This document shows positions 37,189 through 46,851 of a stretch of DNA of 64,000 nucleotides, in pieces. Made by a program: the position numbers and the translations under genes. Location of the stretch: contig NZ_JACMIA010000001.1 of NCBI RefSeq assembly GCF_014252955.1, positions 1,860,001 through 1,924,000 of the forward strand, read 5' to 3'. The notes beneath the pieces are model-generated. The model saw only the letters and a program-made list of their open reading frames with translations. It did not search any database and was not told where the DNA came from. Source of the stretch: Stappia sp. 28M-7 (GTDB taxonomy: Bacteria; Pseudomonadota; Alphaproteobacteria; Rhizobiales; Stappiaceae). How positions within the stretch are numbered: the first letter of the stretch is position 1; each line of letters begins with the position of its first letter.

Positions 37189-38508
37189 ATGCGTATCGCA
37201 ATGATTGGCACCGGCTATGTCGGCCTGGTTTCGGGTGTCTGCTTTTCCGAGTTCGGCTTCGACGTCACCTGCGTCGACATCGACGCAAGCAAGATCGAGC
37301 GGCTCAATGCGGGCGAGGTGCCCATCTACGAGCCCGGCCTCGACGGGCTGATCGAGCGGAATCTCTCCGCCGGGCGCCTGTCCTTCACCACGGATTTCGA
37401 CACGGCCGTGGCCAGGGCCGATGTGGTCTTCGTCGCGGTCGGCACGCCCTCGCGCCGCGGCGACGGCGAGGCGGATCTCACCTACGTCTATGCTGCCGCG
37501 CGCCAGATCGCCAAGGCGATGCGGCCGGGCACGGTGGTCGTCATCAAATCGACCGTGGTGGTCGGCACCTGCCGGAAGGTGGCCGAGATCATCCGCGAGG
37601 AGCGGCCGGGCGTCGACTTCTCCGTCGCCTCCAACCCGGAATTCCTGCGCGAAGGCTCGGCCATCGAGGACTTCATGCGTCCCGACCGCGTGGTGGTCGG
37701 CGCCGAGGACGAGCGCGCGGAAACCGCGCTGCGCCGCCTCTACCGTCCGCTCTATCTGCGGGAGACGCCGATCCTCGTCACCTCGCTGGAAAATGCCGAG
37801 CTGACCAAATACGCGGCCAACGCCTTCCTGGCGGTGAAGATCACCTTCATCAACGAGATCGCCAACCTGTGCGAAAAGGTCGGCGGCGACGTGCAGAAGG
37901 TGGCGAGCGGCATCGGCCTCGACAACCGCATCGGCTCCAAGTTCCTGCATGCCGGTCCCGGCTTCGGCGGCTCGTGCTTCCCCAAGGACACGACCGCGCT
38001 GGCCGCCACCGGCCTGAAGCACGGCGCGCCGCAGCGGCTGGTGGAAACCACGATCGCCGTCAACGAGGAGCGCAAGCGGCAGATGGCCGAACGGGTGCTG
38101 GCGGCGCTCAGGCCCGACACTGCCGGCAAGCGTGTCGGCATTCTCGGCATCGCCTTCAAGCCCAATACCGACGACGTGCGCGACGCCCCCTCGCTGGTGA
38201 TCGTACCGGCGCTGCAGGCGGCCGGCGTCACCGTGGTCGCCCACGATCCCGAGGCGCGCGGCCAGGCCGAGCCGCTGCTGCCGGGCCTGGAGTGGCGGGC
38301 CAACCCCTATGACGTCGCCGACGAGGTGGACGTCCTTGCGGTGATCACCGAGTGGAACACCTATCGCGGCCTCGACCTTGCCGAGATCGCCCGGCGCATG
38401 CGCGGGCGTGCGGTGGTCGACATGCGCAACATCTGGCAGGGCTCCGATGTGATCGCCGCCGGCCTCGATTATCAGGGCATCGGCAAGACGCCGCTTTCGG
38501 TCGGCTGA
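37189..38508 (+). CDS. ugd: UDP-glucose 6-dehydrogenase (RkpK-like)
   Basis: A 439-residue NAD-dependent enzyme that oxidises UDP-glucose to UDP-glucuronate, a precursor of acidic capsule sugars. It has the N-terminal Rossmann motif GTGYVGLVSG at residues 7-16, VASNPEFLREGSAI near 143, the nucleophile Cys in GPGFGGSCFPKD near 263 and the UDP-binding GIAFKPNTDDVRDAPS near 318. CCAGGAG lies seven bases before the ATG. In Sinorhizobium the same step is done by RkpK of the capsule pathway, consistent with this locus. Confidence 0.92.
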   Translation: MRIAMIGTGYVGLVSGVCFSEFGFDVTCVDIDASKIERLNAGEVPIYEPGLDGLIERNLSAGRLSFTTDFDTAVARADVVFVAVGTPSRRGDGEADLTYVYAAARQIAKAMRPGTVVVIKSTVVVGTCRKVAEIIREERPGVDFSVASNPEFLREGSAIEDFMRPDRVVVGAEDERAETALRRLYRPLYLRETPILVTSLENAELTKYAANAFLAVKITFINEIANLCEKVGGDVQKVASGIGLDNRIGSKFLHAGPGFGGSCFPKDTTALAATGLKHGAPQRLVETTIAVNEERKRQMAERVLAALRPDTAGKRVGILGIAFKPNTDDVRDAPSLVIVPALQAAGVTVVAHDPEARGQAEPLLPGLEWRANPYDVADEVDVLAVITEWNTYRGLDLAEIARRMRGRAVVDMRNIWQGSDVIAAGLDYQGIGKTPLSVG

Positions 38509-38556
38509 CGCGCCCGACAGATCACCTCACGCGCAACACATGACCGGAGACAGGCC

Positions 38557-39411
38557 ATGCGGATGACGGACGACATGCAGGCGCTCAGGGCGCTCTGCCT
38601 CGAGGCGGGCGCGGTGCTGCTCGACTATTTCCACGGCGGCGTCGCGGTGGAGAGCAAGGCCGACGACAGCCCGGTGACCGAAGCCGACCGCCGGGCCGAG
38701 GCGATCATCCTTGCCGGACTTGCCAAGGCGTTTCCGGGCGTGCCGGTGGTCGCGGAGGAAGAAGTCTCCGCCGGCCGGCTGCCCGAGGCCGTCGGCGAGC
38801 GGTTCTTCCTCGTCGATCCGCTGGACGGCACGCGCGAGTTCATCTCCGGCCGCGGCGACTTCACGGTGAACATCGCACTGGTGGAAAAGGGCGTGCCCGT
38901 CATGGGCGCGGTCTACGCGCCGCATCGCGGTGCGCTCTATCTCGGGCGCCTCGGCGAGGGCGCGGTGGAGGAAACGGTCGCGGTGGACAGCGCCGGCGCC
39001 GGCGGCGAGGTCGTGCCGCTGCGCGTGCGGGCCGAGCCGAAGGTGCCGCCGGTTGCGGTCGCCAGCCGCTCGCACCGGGACGCGGAGACCGACGCGCTGC
39101 TCTCCGCAATGGGCGTGACGGATACGGTCAGCGTCGGCTCGTCGCTGAAGTTCTGCCTGGTGGCGCGCGGGGAGGCGGATCTTTATCCGCGCTTCGGGCG
39201 GACGATGGAGTGGGATACGGCCGCAGGCCACGGCGTGCTGCTGGCCGCCGGCGGCAGTGTCTGCCGCCTCGACGGCGAGCCTTTCCTCTATGGCAAGCGC
39301 AACCAGCCGCATGACTCGGATTTCGCAAATCCGGGTTTCCTGGCGGCGGGAACGGCCGACCTGGTGCGCGCGGCCGCCGCGAAAGTGGCCGAGGCGTCCG
39401 CTGCCGGCTGA
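38557..39411 (+). CDS. cysQ: 3'(2'),5'-bisphosphate nucleotidase CysQ
   Basis: A 284-residue inositol-monophosphatase-fold enzyme that hydrolyses PAP, the by-product of sulfotransferases and PAPS reductase, to AMP. Metal-site motifs are KADDSPVTEADRRAE near residue 34, EEE near 67, DPLDGTREFI near 87-96 and WDTAAGHGVL near 218. It lies 48 bp after ugd and upstream of cysD-cysNC on the same strand, tying PAP removal to PAPS supply and polysaccharide assembly. Confidence 0.88.
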   Translation: MRMTDDMQALRALCLEAGAVLLDYFHGGVAVESKADDSPVTEADRRAEAIILAGLAKAFPGVPVVAEEEVSAGRLPEAVGERFFLVDPLDGTREFISGRGDFTVNIALVEKGVPVMGAVYAPHRGALYLGRLGEGAVEETVAVDSAGAGGEVVPLRVRAEPKVPPVAVASRSHRDAETDALLSAMGVTDTVSVGSSLKFCLVARGEADLYPRFGRTMEWDTAAGHGVLLAAGGSVCRLDGEPFLYGKRNQPHDSDFANPGFLAAGTADLVRAAAAKVAEASAAG

Positions 39412-40001
39412 TGCCAAAGGAACGCTGAGTGCGGGAGGGCTCGAGTGTCCTCGCTGCCGCTCTGGAAACGAATGGGCCCCGGATCTCGCGATGCTCGTCC
39501 GGGGTGACGGCAGAGGGGATGAAGGGCCAAGCCTCTCCCTCGGAGGTCATCCCGGCCGCAGGCGAAGCCGGAGAGCCGGGACCCATTGGTACCCTCGGCA
39601 GGTGTTTGTCGCTCCAACCTCTCCCCAGCGTCTTCCCGGACGAGGCCGAAGGCCGACGATCCGGGATCGGGGAGGCAGGGTGATTCCCTCTTTTTCTGAG
39701 CGCACCTCACACGCCCTCGGCTCTCCGGTCCCGGGTCGCGCTTCGCTTGCCCGGGATGACGAACCGAGAGGGCGGTGCGCGCGAGCGAGCGCTGTCCGGG
39801 AGGAGGAGGAGAGATTGGCGCGCTCCCGCCACCGCTCTGGGAACGAATGGGCCCCGGATCTCGCGATGCTCGTCCGGGGTGACGGCAGAGGGTGGGGTGA
39901 CGGCTGAGGGGATGCGAGGCCTTCGCCAGTCTCCACGCCTGTCATCGCGGCCCAAAGGGTCGTCGAAGCGTCCGCAAAAGCTGCGAAATGACAGAGATTT
40001 T
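39412..40001. repeat. Repeat-rich gap upstream of the first sulfate-activation operon
   Basis: No credible gene was seen. A segment of about 60 bp (39457-39517) recurs at 39832-39892. Each copy contains a stem-prone CCCCGGA...TCCGGGG motif. A 75-bp piece (39547-39621) is the reverse complement of 13691-13766, and related short pieces (cgcttcgcttgcccgg) recur in both gaps. This marks a dispersed, palindrome-bearing repeat family in this genome. Confidence 0.75.
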
Positions 40002-40060
40002 TTAAGGAGTGCCGCTTGTCGGCAATCCTGTTTCTCGCGCTTGTGCGCGCGGCTCCTTAA
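40002..40060 (+). promoter_or_regulatory. Leader hairpin with a 14-codon ORF before cysD copy 1
   Basis: TTAAGGAG (40002-40009) pairs with CTCCTTAA (40053-40060), and CCGC (40012-40015) with GCGG (40049-40052), leaving a large loop. A TTG at 40016, six bases after the AAGGAG, opens a frame for (M)SAILFLALVRAAP that ends at TAA 40058-40060, inside the 3' arm. Translation of this ORF would therefore open the stem. It looks like a translated leader for cysD-cysNC, though no Cys or Met run is present. Confidence 0.45.
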
Positions 40061-40161
40061 GTCGTGGACGATAGCTGCCGGGAGCAGTTGACGGAACGGG
40101 GACGCAGGGGCGCTCCCGCCGTCTTCGTGCCTCTCCCGGCCTCGTGCACGAGGAGACGTCC

Positions 40162-41067
40162 GTGTCCAACCGGGGAAGCCATCTGCGCCGTCTGGAGGCG
40201 CAATCCATCGAGATCATCCGAGAGGTCGTCGCCGAGATGTCGCGACCGGTGATGCTCTATTCGATCGGCAAGGATTCGAGCGTCATGCTCCATCTGGCGC
40301 GCAAGGCGTTCTACCCTGCGCCGCCGCCGTTTCCGCTGCTCCACATCGACACGACCTGGAAGTTCCGCGAGATGATCGCGTTCCGCGACCGGATGGCGGC
40401 GGAAGCGGGCATGGAACTGCTGACCCACAGCAACCAGCAGGGACTGGCCGACGGCATCAACCCGTTCGACCATGGCTCGTCCTACTACACCCAGGTGATG
40501 AAGACCGACGCGCTGAAGCAGGCGCTGTCGCATTACGGCTTCGACGCGGCCTTCGGCGGTGCGCGGCGCGACGAGGAGAAGTCGCGCTCCAAGGAACGGG
40601 TGTTCTCCTTCCGCACCTCCTCGCACGGCTGGGATCCCAAGAACCAGCGCCCGGAGTTGTGGTCGATCTTCAACACGCGGGTGCGCCCGGGGGAATCGCT
40701 GCGCGTCTTCCCCCTGTCCAACTGGACCGAGCTCGACATCTGGCAGTACATCCGCTCCGAGAACATCCCCATCGTGCCGCTCTACTACGCGGCCGAGCGC
40801 CCGGTCGTGGAGCGCGACGGCATGCTGGTGATGGTGGACGACGAGCGCCTGCCGCTGCGCCCCGGCGAGGTGCCGCAGATGCGCCAGGTGCGGTTCCGCA
40901 CCCTCGGCTGCTACCCGCTGACGGCGGCGATCGAGTCGCCCGCCACCACCCTCGACGAAATCGTCACCGAGATGCTGATCGCCCGCACGTCGGAGCGCTC
41001 CGGCCGGCTGATCGACCACGACGAGGCGGCGTCGATGGAAAAGAAGAAGCGCGAAGGCTATTTCTGA
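40162..41067 (+). CDS. cysD: Sulfate adenylyltransferase small subunit CysD, copy 1
   Basis: A 301-residue ATP pyrophosphatase-fold subunit that makes APS from ATP and sulfate together with CysN. The PP-loop-like [17 protein letters not shown] lies near residues 34-50, with [31 protein letters not shown] and the C-terminal [11 protein letters not shown] all typical. The GTG at 40162 is favoured by AGGAGA five bases upstream; a GTG at 40144 is the alternative. It is 10 bp from cysNC. A paralogous cassette lies at 60.4-63.2 kb. Confidence 0.9.
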   Translation: MSNRGSHLRRLEAQSIEIIREVVAEMSRPVMLYSIGKDSSVMLHLARKAFYPAPPPFPLLHIDTTWKFREMIAFRDRMAAEAGMELLTHSNQQGLADGINPFDHGSSYYTQVMKTDALKQALSHYGFDAAFGGARRDEEKSRSKERVFSFRTSSHGWDPKNQRPELWSIFNTRVRPGESLRVFPLSNWTELDIWQYIRSENIPIVPLYYAAERPVVERDGMLVMVDDERLPLRPGEVPQMRQVRFRTLGCYPLTAAIESPATTLDEIVTEMLIARTSERSGRLIDHDEAASMEKKKREGYF

Positions 41068-41077
41068 GGATTGAACG

Positions 41078-42964
41078 ATGAACCAGGCAATGCCTTCTCT
41101 CGCCGGTCAGGCGGTCGACTATCTCGGCGATCATGAACAAAAGGGGCTGCTGCGCTTTCTCACCTGCGGCAGCGTCGACGATGGCAAGTCCACGCTGATC
41201 GGACGCCTGCTGCACGACACCAAGCGGGTGTTCGAGGACCAGGTGGCGGCCCTGCAGAAGGACTCGCGCAAATACGGCACGCAGGGCGAGGAACTCGACT
41301 TCGCGCTGCTGGTCGATGGCCTGGAGGCCGAGCGCGAGCAGGGCATCACCATCGATGTCGCCTATCGCTTCTTCGCCACCGAGGCGCGCAAGTTCATCGT
41401 CGCCGACACGCCCGGCCACGAGCAGTACACCCGCAACATGGCGACGGGCGCCTCCAACTCGGATCTGGCGATCATCCTGATCGACGCGCGCAAGGGCGTG
41501 CTGCAGCAGACCCGCCGCCACTCCTTCATCGTCTCGCTGCTGGGCATCCGCCACGTGGTGGTGGCCGTCAACAAGATGGATCTGGTCGGCTACGAGCGCG
41601 AAGTGCTGGAGCGGATCCGCGCGGAGTACGAGGCGTTCTCGCAAGGCTTCGGCTTCGAGACGCTGGAAGTGATCCCGATGTCGGCGCTGACCGGCGAGAA
41701 CGTCACCCGCCGCAGCGAGGCGATGGACTGGCACGACGGTCCGACCCTGCTGGAGCATCTGGAAGCGGTGGATGTCGCCGGCGAGGATCGCCTGGGTCCG
41801 TTCCGCATGCCGGTGCAGTGGGTGAACCGCCCGAATCTCGACTTCCGCGGCTATGCCGGCACTGTCGTCAGCGGCGCGATCCGCCCCGGCGACAAGGTGG
41901 CGGTAGCCGCGTCCGGGCGCGTTGCCACGGTGGCCCGCATTGCCACGATGGGGGGCGACCTGGACGAGGCGGTGGCGGGCGATGCGGTGACCATCACCCT
42001 GCAGGAAGAGGTCGACATCTCGCGCGGCGACGTGCTGAGCACGCCGGAAAGCCGACCGGAGGTCTCCGACCGCCTGAGCGCCCACGTGATCTGGATGGGC
42101 GACCAGGGGCTGCGCACCGACCGCAACTACGTGATCAAGGCTGGCAAGCGCAGCACCACCGGCGTGGTGGCGCGCATCGAGCACGGCATCGACGTCAATT
42201 CGCTGAAGCATCTGCCGGCGAGCACGCTGGCGCTGAACGAGATCGGCTTTTGCGAGATCCACCTGAGCGCGCCCATCGCCTTCGACCCCTACGAGGTCAA
42301 TCGCGAGATGGGCTCCTTCGTGCTGATCGACCCGCTGACCAACCAGACGGTCGGCGCGGGCCTGATCTGGGCAAGTCTCAGGAAGGCGGACAACATCCAC
42401 CGCCAGGCCTTCGACATCGACCGGGCGGCCCGCGCAAGGCTGACCGGGCAGACGCCGCGGGTGCTCTGGTTCACCGGCCTGTCGGGCGCCGGCAAGTCGA
42501 CCATCGCCAACCTTGTCGAGCAGCGGCTGCACGCGCAGGGACGGCTGACCTTCCTGCTGGACGGTGACAATGTGCGCCACGGGCTCAACCGCGACCTCGG
42601 CTTCTCCGAGGCCGACCGGGTGGAGAACATCCGGCGGGTGGGTGAGGTCTCGCGCCTGTTCACGGAAGCGGGCGTGATCACGCTGGTGTCGTTCATCTCG
42701 CCGTTCCGCTCGGACCGGCAGATGGCGCGCGACCTGTTCGCGCCGGGCGAGTTCGTCGAGATCCATGTCCATGCACCGCTGGAAGTGGCCGAGACGCGCG
42801 ATCCCAAGGGGCTCTACCGCAAGGCGCGGGCAGGCGAGATCAGCAATTTCACCGGCATCGACAGCCCCTACGAGGCGCCGGACAGCGCCGAACTGGTGCT
42901 CGACACGGTGTCGCGGTCGGCCGAGGACCTGGCCGACGAGGTGATCCGCTATCTCGGGCTCTAA
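41078..42964 (+). CDS. cysNC: Bifunctional CysN/CysC: sulfate adenylyltransferase large subunit and APS kinase, copy 1
   Basis: A 628-residue fusion. Residues 1-440 are the CysN GTPase, with GSVDDGKST near 31, [17 protein letters not shown] near 110 and NKMD near 166. Residues 455-628 are APS kinase, with GLSGAGKST near 467, [10 protein letters not shown], and [13 protein letters not shown]. With CysD it makes PAPS from sulfate, GTP and ATP. The kinase domain means that the product is PAPS, usable by sulfotransferases as well as for cysteine synthesis. A strong terminator follows. Confidence 0.92.
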   Translation: MNQAMPSLAGQAVDYLGDHEQKGLLRFLTCGSVDDGKSTLIGRLLHDTKRVFEDQVAALQKDSRKYGTQGEELDFALLVDGLEAEREQGITIDVAYRFFATEARKFIVADTPGHEQYTRNMATGASNSDLAIILIDARKGVLQQTRRHSFIVSLLGIRHVVVAVNKMDLVGYEREVLERIRAEYEAFSQGFGFETLEVIPMSALTGENVTRRSEAMDWHDGPTLLEHLEAVDVAGEDRLGPFRMPVQWVNRPNLDFRGYAGTVVSGAIRPGDKVAVAASGRVATVARIATMGGDLDEAVAGDAVTITLQEEVDISRGDVLSTPESRPEVSDRLSAHVIWMGDQGLRTDRNYVIKAGKRSTTGVVARIEHGIDVNSLKHLPASTLALNEIGFCEIHLSAPIAFDPYEVNREMGSFVLIDPLTNQTVGAGLIWASLRKADNIHRQAFDIDRAARARLTGQTPRVLWFTGLSGAGKSTIANLVEQRLHAQGRLTFLLDGDNVRHGLNRDLGFSEADRVENIRRVGEVSRLFTEAGVITLVSFISPFRSDRQMARDLFAPGEFVEIHVHAPLEVAETRDPKGLYRKARAGEISNFTGIDSPYEAPDSAELVLDTVSRSAEDLADEVIRYLGL

Positions 42965-42985
42965 GGCCTGAGGCGAAATGCCGAA

Positions 42986-43020
42986 AAAACCGGCCGGAAG
43001 CGATGCCTCCGGCCGGTTTT
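42986..43020 (+). terminator. Rho-independent terminator after cysNC copy 1
   Basis: A perfect 13-bp stem (42986-42998 with 43008-43020, core ACCGGCCGGA) with a 9-nt loop ends in TTTT and a further T-rich stretch. Confidence 0.88.
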
Positions 43021-43138
43021 GCCGTCTTTTTGGGCGGCCTTGCACGCTAATTGAGCGTGATCCAAAATTGCTTGATAGATGGGCAATTGCGGGGCAGTCT
43101 TGCTGGTGACCTTTCATAAAAACACCAGTGGGGACCCT

Positions 43139-44149
43139 ATGCGCAGACTGTTTGGCATTGCCTTCGCCCTGACGCTGGCCGCTCCGGCCGCGATGGCGGA
43201 AACCGAGATCAAGTTTACCCTCGACTGGAAGTTCGAGGCCCCGGCCGCTCCCTTCTTCATCGCCCAGGACAAGGGCTATTTCGCCGAGGAAGGCCTCTCC
43301 GTCACCATCGACACGGGCGCGGGCTCGCGCGAATCGATCCCGCGGGTCGCCACCGGCGCCTACCAGATGGGCTTCGGCGACATCAACGCGCTGATCAAGC
43401 TGCTGGACGAGCAGCCGGACCTGAAGGTCAAGGCCGTGATGATGGCCTACGAGCGCCCGCCCTTCGCGGTGATCGGCCGCAAGAGCCTCGGCGTCACCGA
43501 GGACCCGAAGTCCCTGGAAGGCAAGAAGCTCGGCGCCCCGCCGCCGGATGCCGCCTTCGGCCAGTGGCCGGCCTTTGTCGATGTCGCCGGGCTCGATACG
43601 TCCGGCATGACCATCGAGAATGTCGGCTTCCCGGTGCGCGAGCCGATGCTGGCCCAGGGCCAGGTCGACGCGATCTTCGGCTTCTCCTTCTCCTCGGTGA
43701 TCAACCTGAAGTCGCAGGGTGTCCCGGTCGACGACATCGCCACCATCCTGATGGCGGAAAACGGCCTCGACCTCTACGGCAACGTGGTGATGGTCAACAC
43801 CGACTTCGCCGAGAGCAATCCGGAGGCGGTGAAGGGCTTCGTCAAGGCGCTGGTGCGCGGCTTCCTCGATACGATCGCCGACCCGGAGGCCTCCGTGCCT
43901 TACGTGCTGAAGCGCAACGAGGTGCTGGACCAGGCGACCGAGACCGACCGCATCCTGATGGCCGTGGACGGCTCCATCGCCACCCCGGCGGTGAAGGCCA
44001 ACGGCTTCGGCGGCGTCGACATGGCCAAGCTCGCCAAGTCGATGGAATACCTGAAGACCTCCATGGGCGTGAGCGACACCCCGCCGGCGCCGGAGCGGGT
44101 GTTCGACCCCTCCTACCTGCCGCCGGTCGAGGAGCGCATGATCAAGTAA
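43139..44149 (+). CDS. ABC transporter substrate-binding protein (NMT1/SsuA-like)
   Basis: A 336-residue periplasmic binding protein with a signal peptide (FGIAFALTLAAPAAMA, cleavage near residue 20). The mature start KFTLDWKFEAPAAPFFIAQDKGYFAEEGL is the pattern of the NMT1/THI5-like group, which binds pyrimidines, riboflavin precursors, sulfonates or taurine. GAGSRESIPRVATGAYQMGFGD follows. The ATG at 43139 fits the signal peptide and follows GGGGA; a longer frame from 43079 does not. ATPase and permease genes follow. The sulfate-activation operon just upstream hints at a sulfur compound, but this is weak. Confidence 0.82.
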   Translation: MRRLFGIAFALTLAAPAAMAETEIKFTLDWKFEAPAAPFFIAQDKGYFAEEGLSVTIDTGAGSRESIPRVATGAYQMGFGDINALIKLLDEQPDLKVKAVMMAYERPPFAVIGRKSLGVTEDPKSLEGKKLGAPPPDAAFGQWPAFVDVAGLDTSGMTIENVGFPVREPMLAQGQVDAIFGFSFSSVINLKSQGVPVDDIATILMAENGLDLYGNVVMVNTDFAESNPEAVKGFVKALVRGFLDTIADPEASVPYVLKRNEVLDQATETDRILMAVDGSIATPAVKANGFGGVDMAKLAKSMEYLKTSMGVSDTPPAPERVFDPSYLPPVEERMIK

Positions 44150-44157
44150 GGGGCCGC

Positions 44158-44208
44158 GCCCGCGCCACGTCTTCCCGGCCGCACAGGCGGGGAAGGGGAG
44201 GCGCGGGC
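44158..44208 (+). promoter_or_regulatory. Intercistronic hairpin after the binding-protein gene
   Basis: GCCCGCGCC (44158-44166) pairs with GGCGCGGGC (44200-44208), and inside it CTTCCC (44171-44176) pairs with GGGAAG (44190-44195). With no T-run, it is more likely to stabilise the binding-protein mRNA or attenuate downstream transcription than to terminate it. Confidence 0.55.
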
Positions 44209-44319
44209 GTCGTTTCCTCGCCTCCTGGCGCCTCGCTCCCGCAAGGCGTCCCGCGCCGGGCGCACCCGCCCGTCCTGTGGCCCGCACGGCCGCATCATCC
44301 TTTGGAGTTTCGCCCAGCC

Positions 44320-45108
44320 GTGACAGGTTTCGTCGATCTCAACAACATCCGCCTTGCCTATGGCGGGGGCGATGGCACGCTGGCCCTCGACGGCCTGACC
44401 ATGGCCGTGCAGAAGGGCGAGTTCGCCGCCGTCGTCGGCCCGTCGGGCTGCGGCAAGTCCACCCTGATGAAGCTCGCCACCGGGCTGATCCGCCCGCAGG
44501 CCGGTACGGTCGAGGTGGCCGGCAAGGAAGTGGACGGACCCGTTTCCGTTGCCGGCATGGCCTTCCAGAACCCCTCGATGCTGCCCTGGCGCACGACGCT
44601 GAAGAACGTCATGCTGCCGCTGGAGATCGTCCAGCCGCACCGCCGGCGCCTGAAGAGCGAATACGAGAGCTACGTCGCCCGGGCCGAGAACCTGCTGGAG
44701 ATCGTCGGCCTCAAGGGCTTCGGCGACAAGTTTCCCTGGCAGCTGTCGGGCGGCATGCAGCAGCGCGCAAACCTCTGCCGTGCGCTGATCCACGATCCGG
44801 CGCTGCTGATGCTGGACGAGCCGTTCGGCGCGCTCGACGCCTTCACCCGCGAGGAGCTGTGGCAGGTGATGCGCGACCTGCATGCGGAAAAGGGCTTCAC
44901 CGTCATTCTCGTTACCCACGACCTGCGCGAGGCGGTGTTCCTGGCCGACCGCGTCTTCGTGATGAGCGCGCGCCCCGGCCGCATCATCGTCGAGCAGGAA
45001 GTCGACTTCCCGCGCCCCCGGCCCATCGACCTGACCTATGACGGGGGCTTCAACGACATCGTCCACGATCTGCGCGGACACATTGCCGAGGCGAGGGCCG
45101 CCGCATGA
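44320..45108 (+). CDS. ABC transporter ATP-binding protein (SsuB/TauB-like)
   Basis: A 262-residue importer ATPase. Walker A GPSGCGKST is near residue 42, the Q-loop FQNPSMLPWR near 87, the signature LSGGMQQRANLCRAL near 144, Walker B LLMLDEPFGALD near 165 and the switch His in VTHDLREAVFLADRVFVM near 200. The GTG at 44320 is used. Its stop overlaps the permease start (ATGA). It powers the importer formed with the flanking genes. Confidence 0.9.
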   Translation: MTGFVDLNNIRLAYGGGDGTLALDGLTMAVQKGEFAAVVGPSGCGKSTLMKLATGLIRPQAGTVEVAGKEVDGPVSVAGMAFQNPSMLPWRTTLKNVMLPLEIVQPHRRRLKSEYESYVARAENLLEIVGLKGFGDKFPWQLSGGMQQRANLCRALIHDPALLMLDEPFGALDAFTREELWQVMRDLHAEKGFTVILVTHDLREAVFLADRVFVMSARPGRIIVEQEVDFPRPRPIDLTYDGGFNDIVHDLRGHIAEARAAA

Positions 45109-45869
45109 CCAACGATCGCTGGATCAAGGCCGCCCCCTGGCTGTGGACCATCGGCCTGTTCGTCGTCTGGGAGGCGGCGTGCAAGGGCTTCGACATCGCC
45201 GTCTTCATCCTGCCGGCGCCGACCGACATCTGGGCCGCCATCGTCAAGTACTGGTCGCCGATCTGGAAGAACTCGCTGCAGACGCTGTTCACCACGACCG
45301 TCGGCTTCCTGCTGGCGGTGGCCGGCGGACTGGCGCTGGGGCTGGCCATCGGCTGGAGCCGGGCGATCTATGCGGGCCTCTACCCGCTGATGATCGGCTT
45401 CAACTCCGTCCCCAAGGTCGCCGTCGTGCCGATCCTGGTGATCTGGTTCGGCATCGGCACGGTGCCGGCGGTGCTGACCGCCTTCCTGATCGCGTTCTTC
45501 CCCATCGTCGTCAACGTGGCGACGGGGCTCGCCACCATCGAACCGGAGATGGAGGACGTGCTGCGGGCGCTGGGCGCGAAGAAGATGGACATCATGCTGA
45601 AGGTCGGCATCCCTCGCTCCATGCCCTATTTCTTCGGCTCGCTGAAGATCGCCATCACGCTGGCCTTCGTCGGCTCGGTGATCTCCGAGACCGTGGCGGC
45701 GAATGCCGGCATCGGCCACATGATGCTGGCGGCGCAGTCGCAGTTCAACGTGCCGCTGGTCTGGGCGGGCCTCGTTGCGCTCGCCGTGCTCGGCATCGTC
45801 ATGTATGCGGCGATGGCCTGGCTGGAAATGCGCATGACCGGCTGGGCGCACCGTTCGGGCCGGCAGTAA
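45105..45869 (+). CDS. ABC transporter permease (SsuC/TauC-like)
   Basis: A 254-residue inner-membrane permease with about six hydrophobic segments. The cytoplasmic EAA loop that docks on the ATPase is ALGAKKMDIMLKVGIPRSMPYFFGSL near residues 147-172. It overlaps the ATPase gene by four bases. The importer substrate is not decidable from sequence. Confidence 0.9.
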   Translation: MTNDRWIKAAPWLWTIGLFVVWEAACKGFDIAVFILPAPTDIWAAIVKYWSPIWKNSLQTLFTTTVGFLLAVAGGLALGLAIGWSRAIYAGLYPLMIGFNSVPKVAVVPILVIWFGIGTVPAVLTAFLIAFFPIVVNVATGLATIEPEMEDVLRALGAKKMDIMLKVGIPRSMPYFFGSLKIAITLAFVGSVISETVAANAGIGHMMLAAQSQFNVPLVWAGLVALAVLGIVMYAAMAWLEMRMTGWAHRSGRQ

Positions 45870-45889
45870 TCCCTAGCGCGACGGCGCAA

Positions 45890-45917
45890 CACTCCGGCGG
45901 AACCTGCCGCCGGAGTG
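45890..45917 (+). terminator. Hairpin after the ABC operon
   Basis: A perfect 11-bp stem (CACTCCGGCGG with CCGCCGGAGTG) with a 6-nt loop, 20 bp after the permease stop. There is no T-run, so termination is possible but not assured. Confidence 0.5.
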
Positions 45918-45984
45918 CCGGCAGGGTGTAGGCAAGCGGAGCGCGAGCCTGTAACACGGTCGGCAACAGCCGCCGGAGACCTGC

Positions 45985-46830
45985 ATGTCGTTCCTTTATG
46001 TCCTGAAGCGCCGCATCCAGCGGAACCTGCCCAAGCCGCTCCAGCGCAAACTTCAGGAGGCGATCTATTTCGCGCTCTACCGGCTGTCGCCGGCCCGCCA
46101 CCAGAACTTCTTCAACAGTGGTTTCTCGCCGGCTGAGGCACCGTGGACGGAGCTTGCCCCCTTCGACCGCGAGCCGCTGCAGTCGACGCTCTACGACAAG
46201 GTGCTGTGGGAGTTCACCCGGGACCTTGCCGCCAACCAGGGCGGGGAGTGGGGCGACATCCTCGACATCGGCTGCGGCCTCGGCGGCGGCGTGCAGGTGG
46301 CCCATCACCGCTTCCCGCAGGCGCGGATCACCGGCGTCGACGTCAATTCCAGCGCGGTAAGCGTCTGCCGCAAGCGCCTGCAGCACATCCCCTCGATCCG
46401 CATCCTGCAGGGCAATGCCCGCGACCTGCCGCTGGCCGACGGCTCCTTCGACATGATCTTCAGCGTCGGCGCGGCGAGCTATGTCGGCATGGACGCCTTC
46501 ACGAAGGAAGCAACGCGCGTGCTGCGCCCCGGCGGCGTCCTGAGCTTCTCGGTCGGCTACACGGACAAGGCCTTCGCCGACCAGCGCAAGATCGTCGACG
46601 AGCTCTGCGAGAAGAACGGGCTCGACGTGCACAAGGTGGTCGACATCACCGAGAACGTCTTTGCGGCCATCGCCGAGGACGTGCCGCGCCGCCGCGAGCT
46701 GATCGAGCGGGTGCCCTGGCCGTTCCGCGACTATGCGAGCGACTGGGCCGACATGCCCGGCACCATGCGCTACCAGGAATATGTCGACGGCCGCCGCCTC
46801 GACTACGCGGTCTGCTGCGTCAAGCGCTGA
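45985..46830 (+). CDS. SAM-dependent methyltransferase
   Basis: A 281-residue class I methyltransferase. The SAM motif DILDIGCGLGGGVQVAHHRF is near residues 91-110, the acidic motif II ITGVDVNSSAV near 116, and PLADGSFDMIFSVGAASYV and VLRPGGVLSFSVGY follow. The basic N-terminus (LKRRIQRNLPKPLQRKL) could bind the membrane surface. It is convergent with the sulfotransferase-like gene 21 bp away, placing it among polysaccharide genes, but a sugar substrate is only a guess. Confidence 0.8.
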   Translation: MSFLYVLKRRIQRNLPKPLQRKLQEAIYFALYRLSPARHQNFFNSGFSPAEAPWTELAPFDREPLQSTLYDKVLWEFTRDLAANQGGEWGDILDIGCGLGGGVQVAHHRFPQARITGVDVNSSAVSVCRKRLQHIPSIRILQGNARDLPLADGSFDMIFSVGAASYVGMDAFTKEATRVLRPGGVLSFSVGYTDKAFADQRKIVDELCEKNGLDVHKVVDITENVFAAIAEDVPRRRELIERVPWPFRDYASDWADMPGTMRYQEYVDGRRLDYAVCCVKR

Positions 46831-46851
46831 GGCGCGAGGGACGGGGGCGCT

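Noticed and set aside
43079-43138. A longer start for the ABC binding protein
   Set aside because: It would bury the signal peptide; the ATG at 43139 gives a normal one with a nearby GGGGA.
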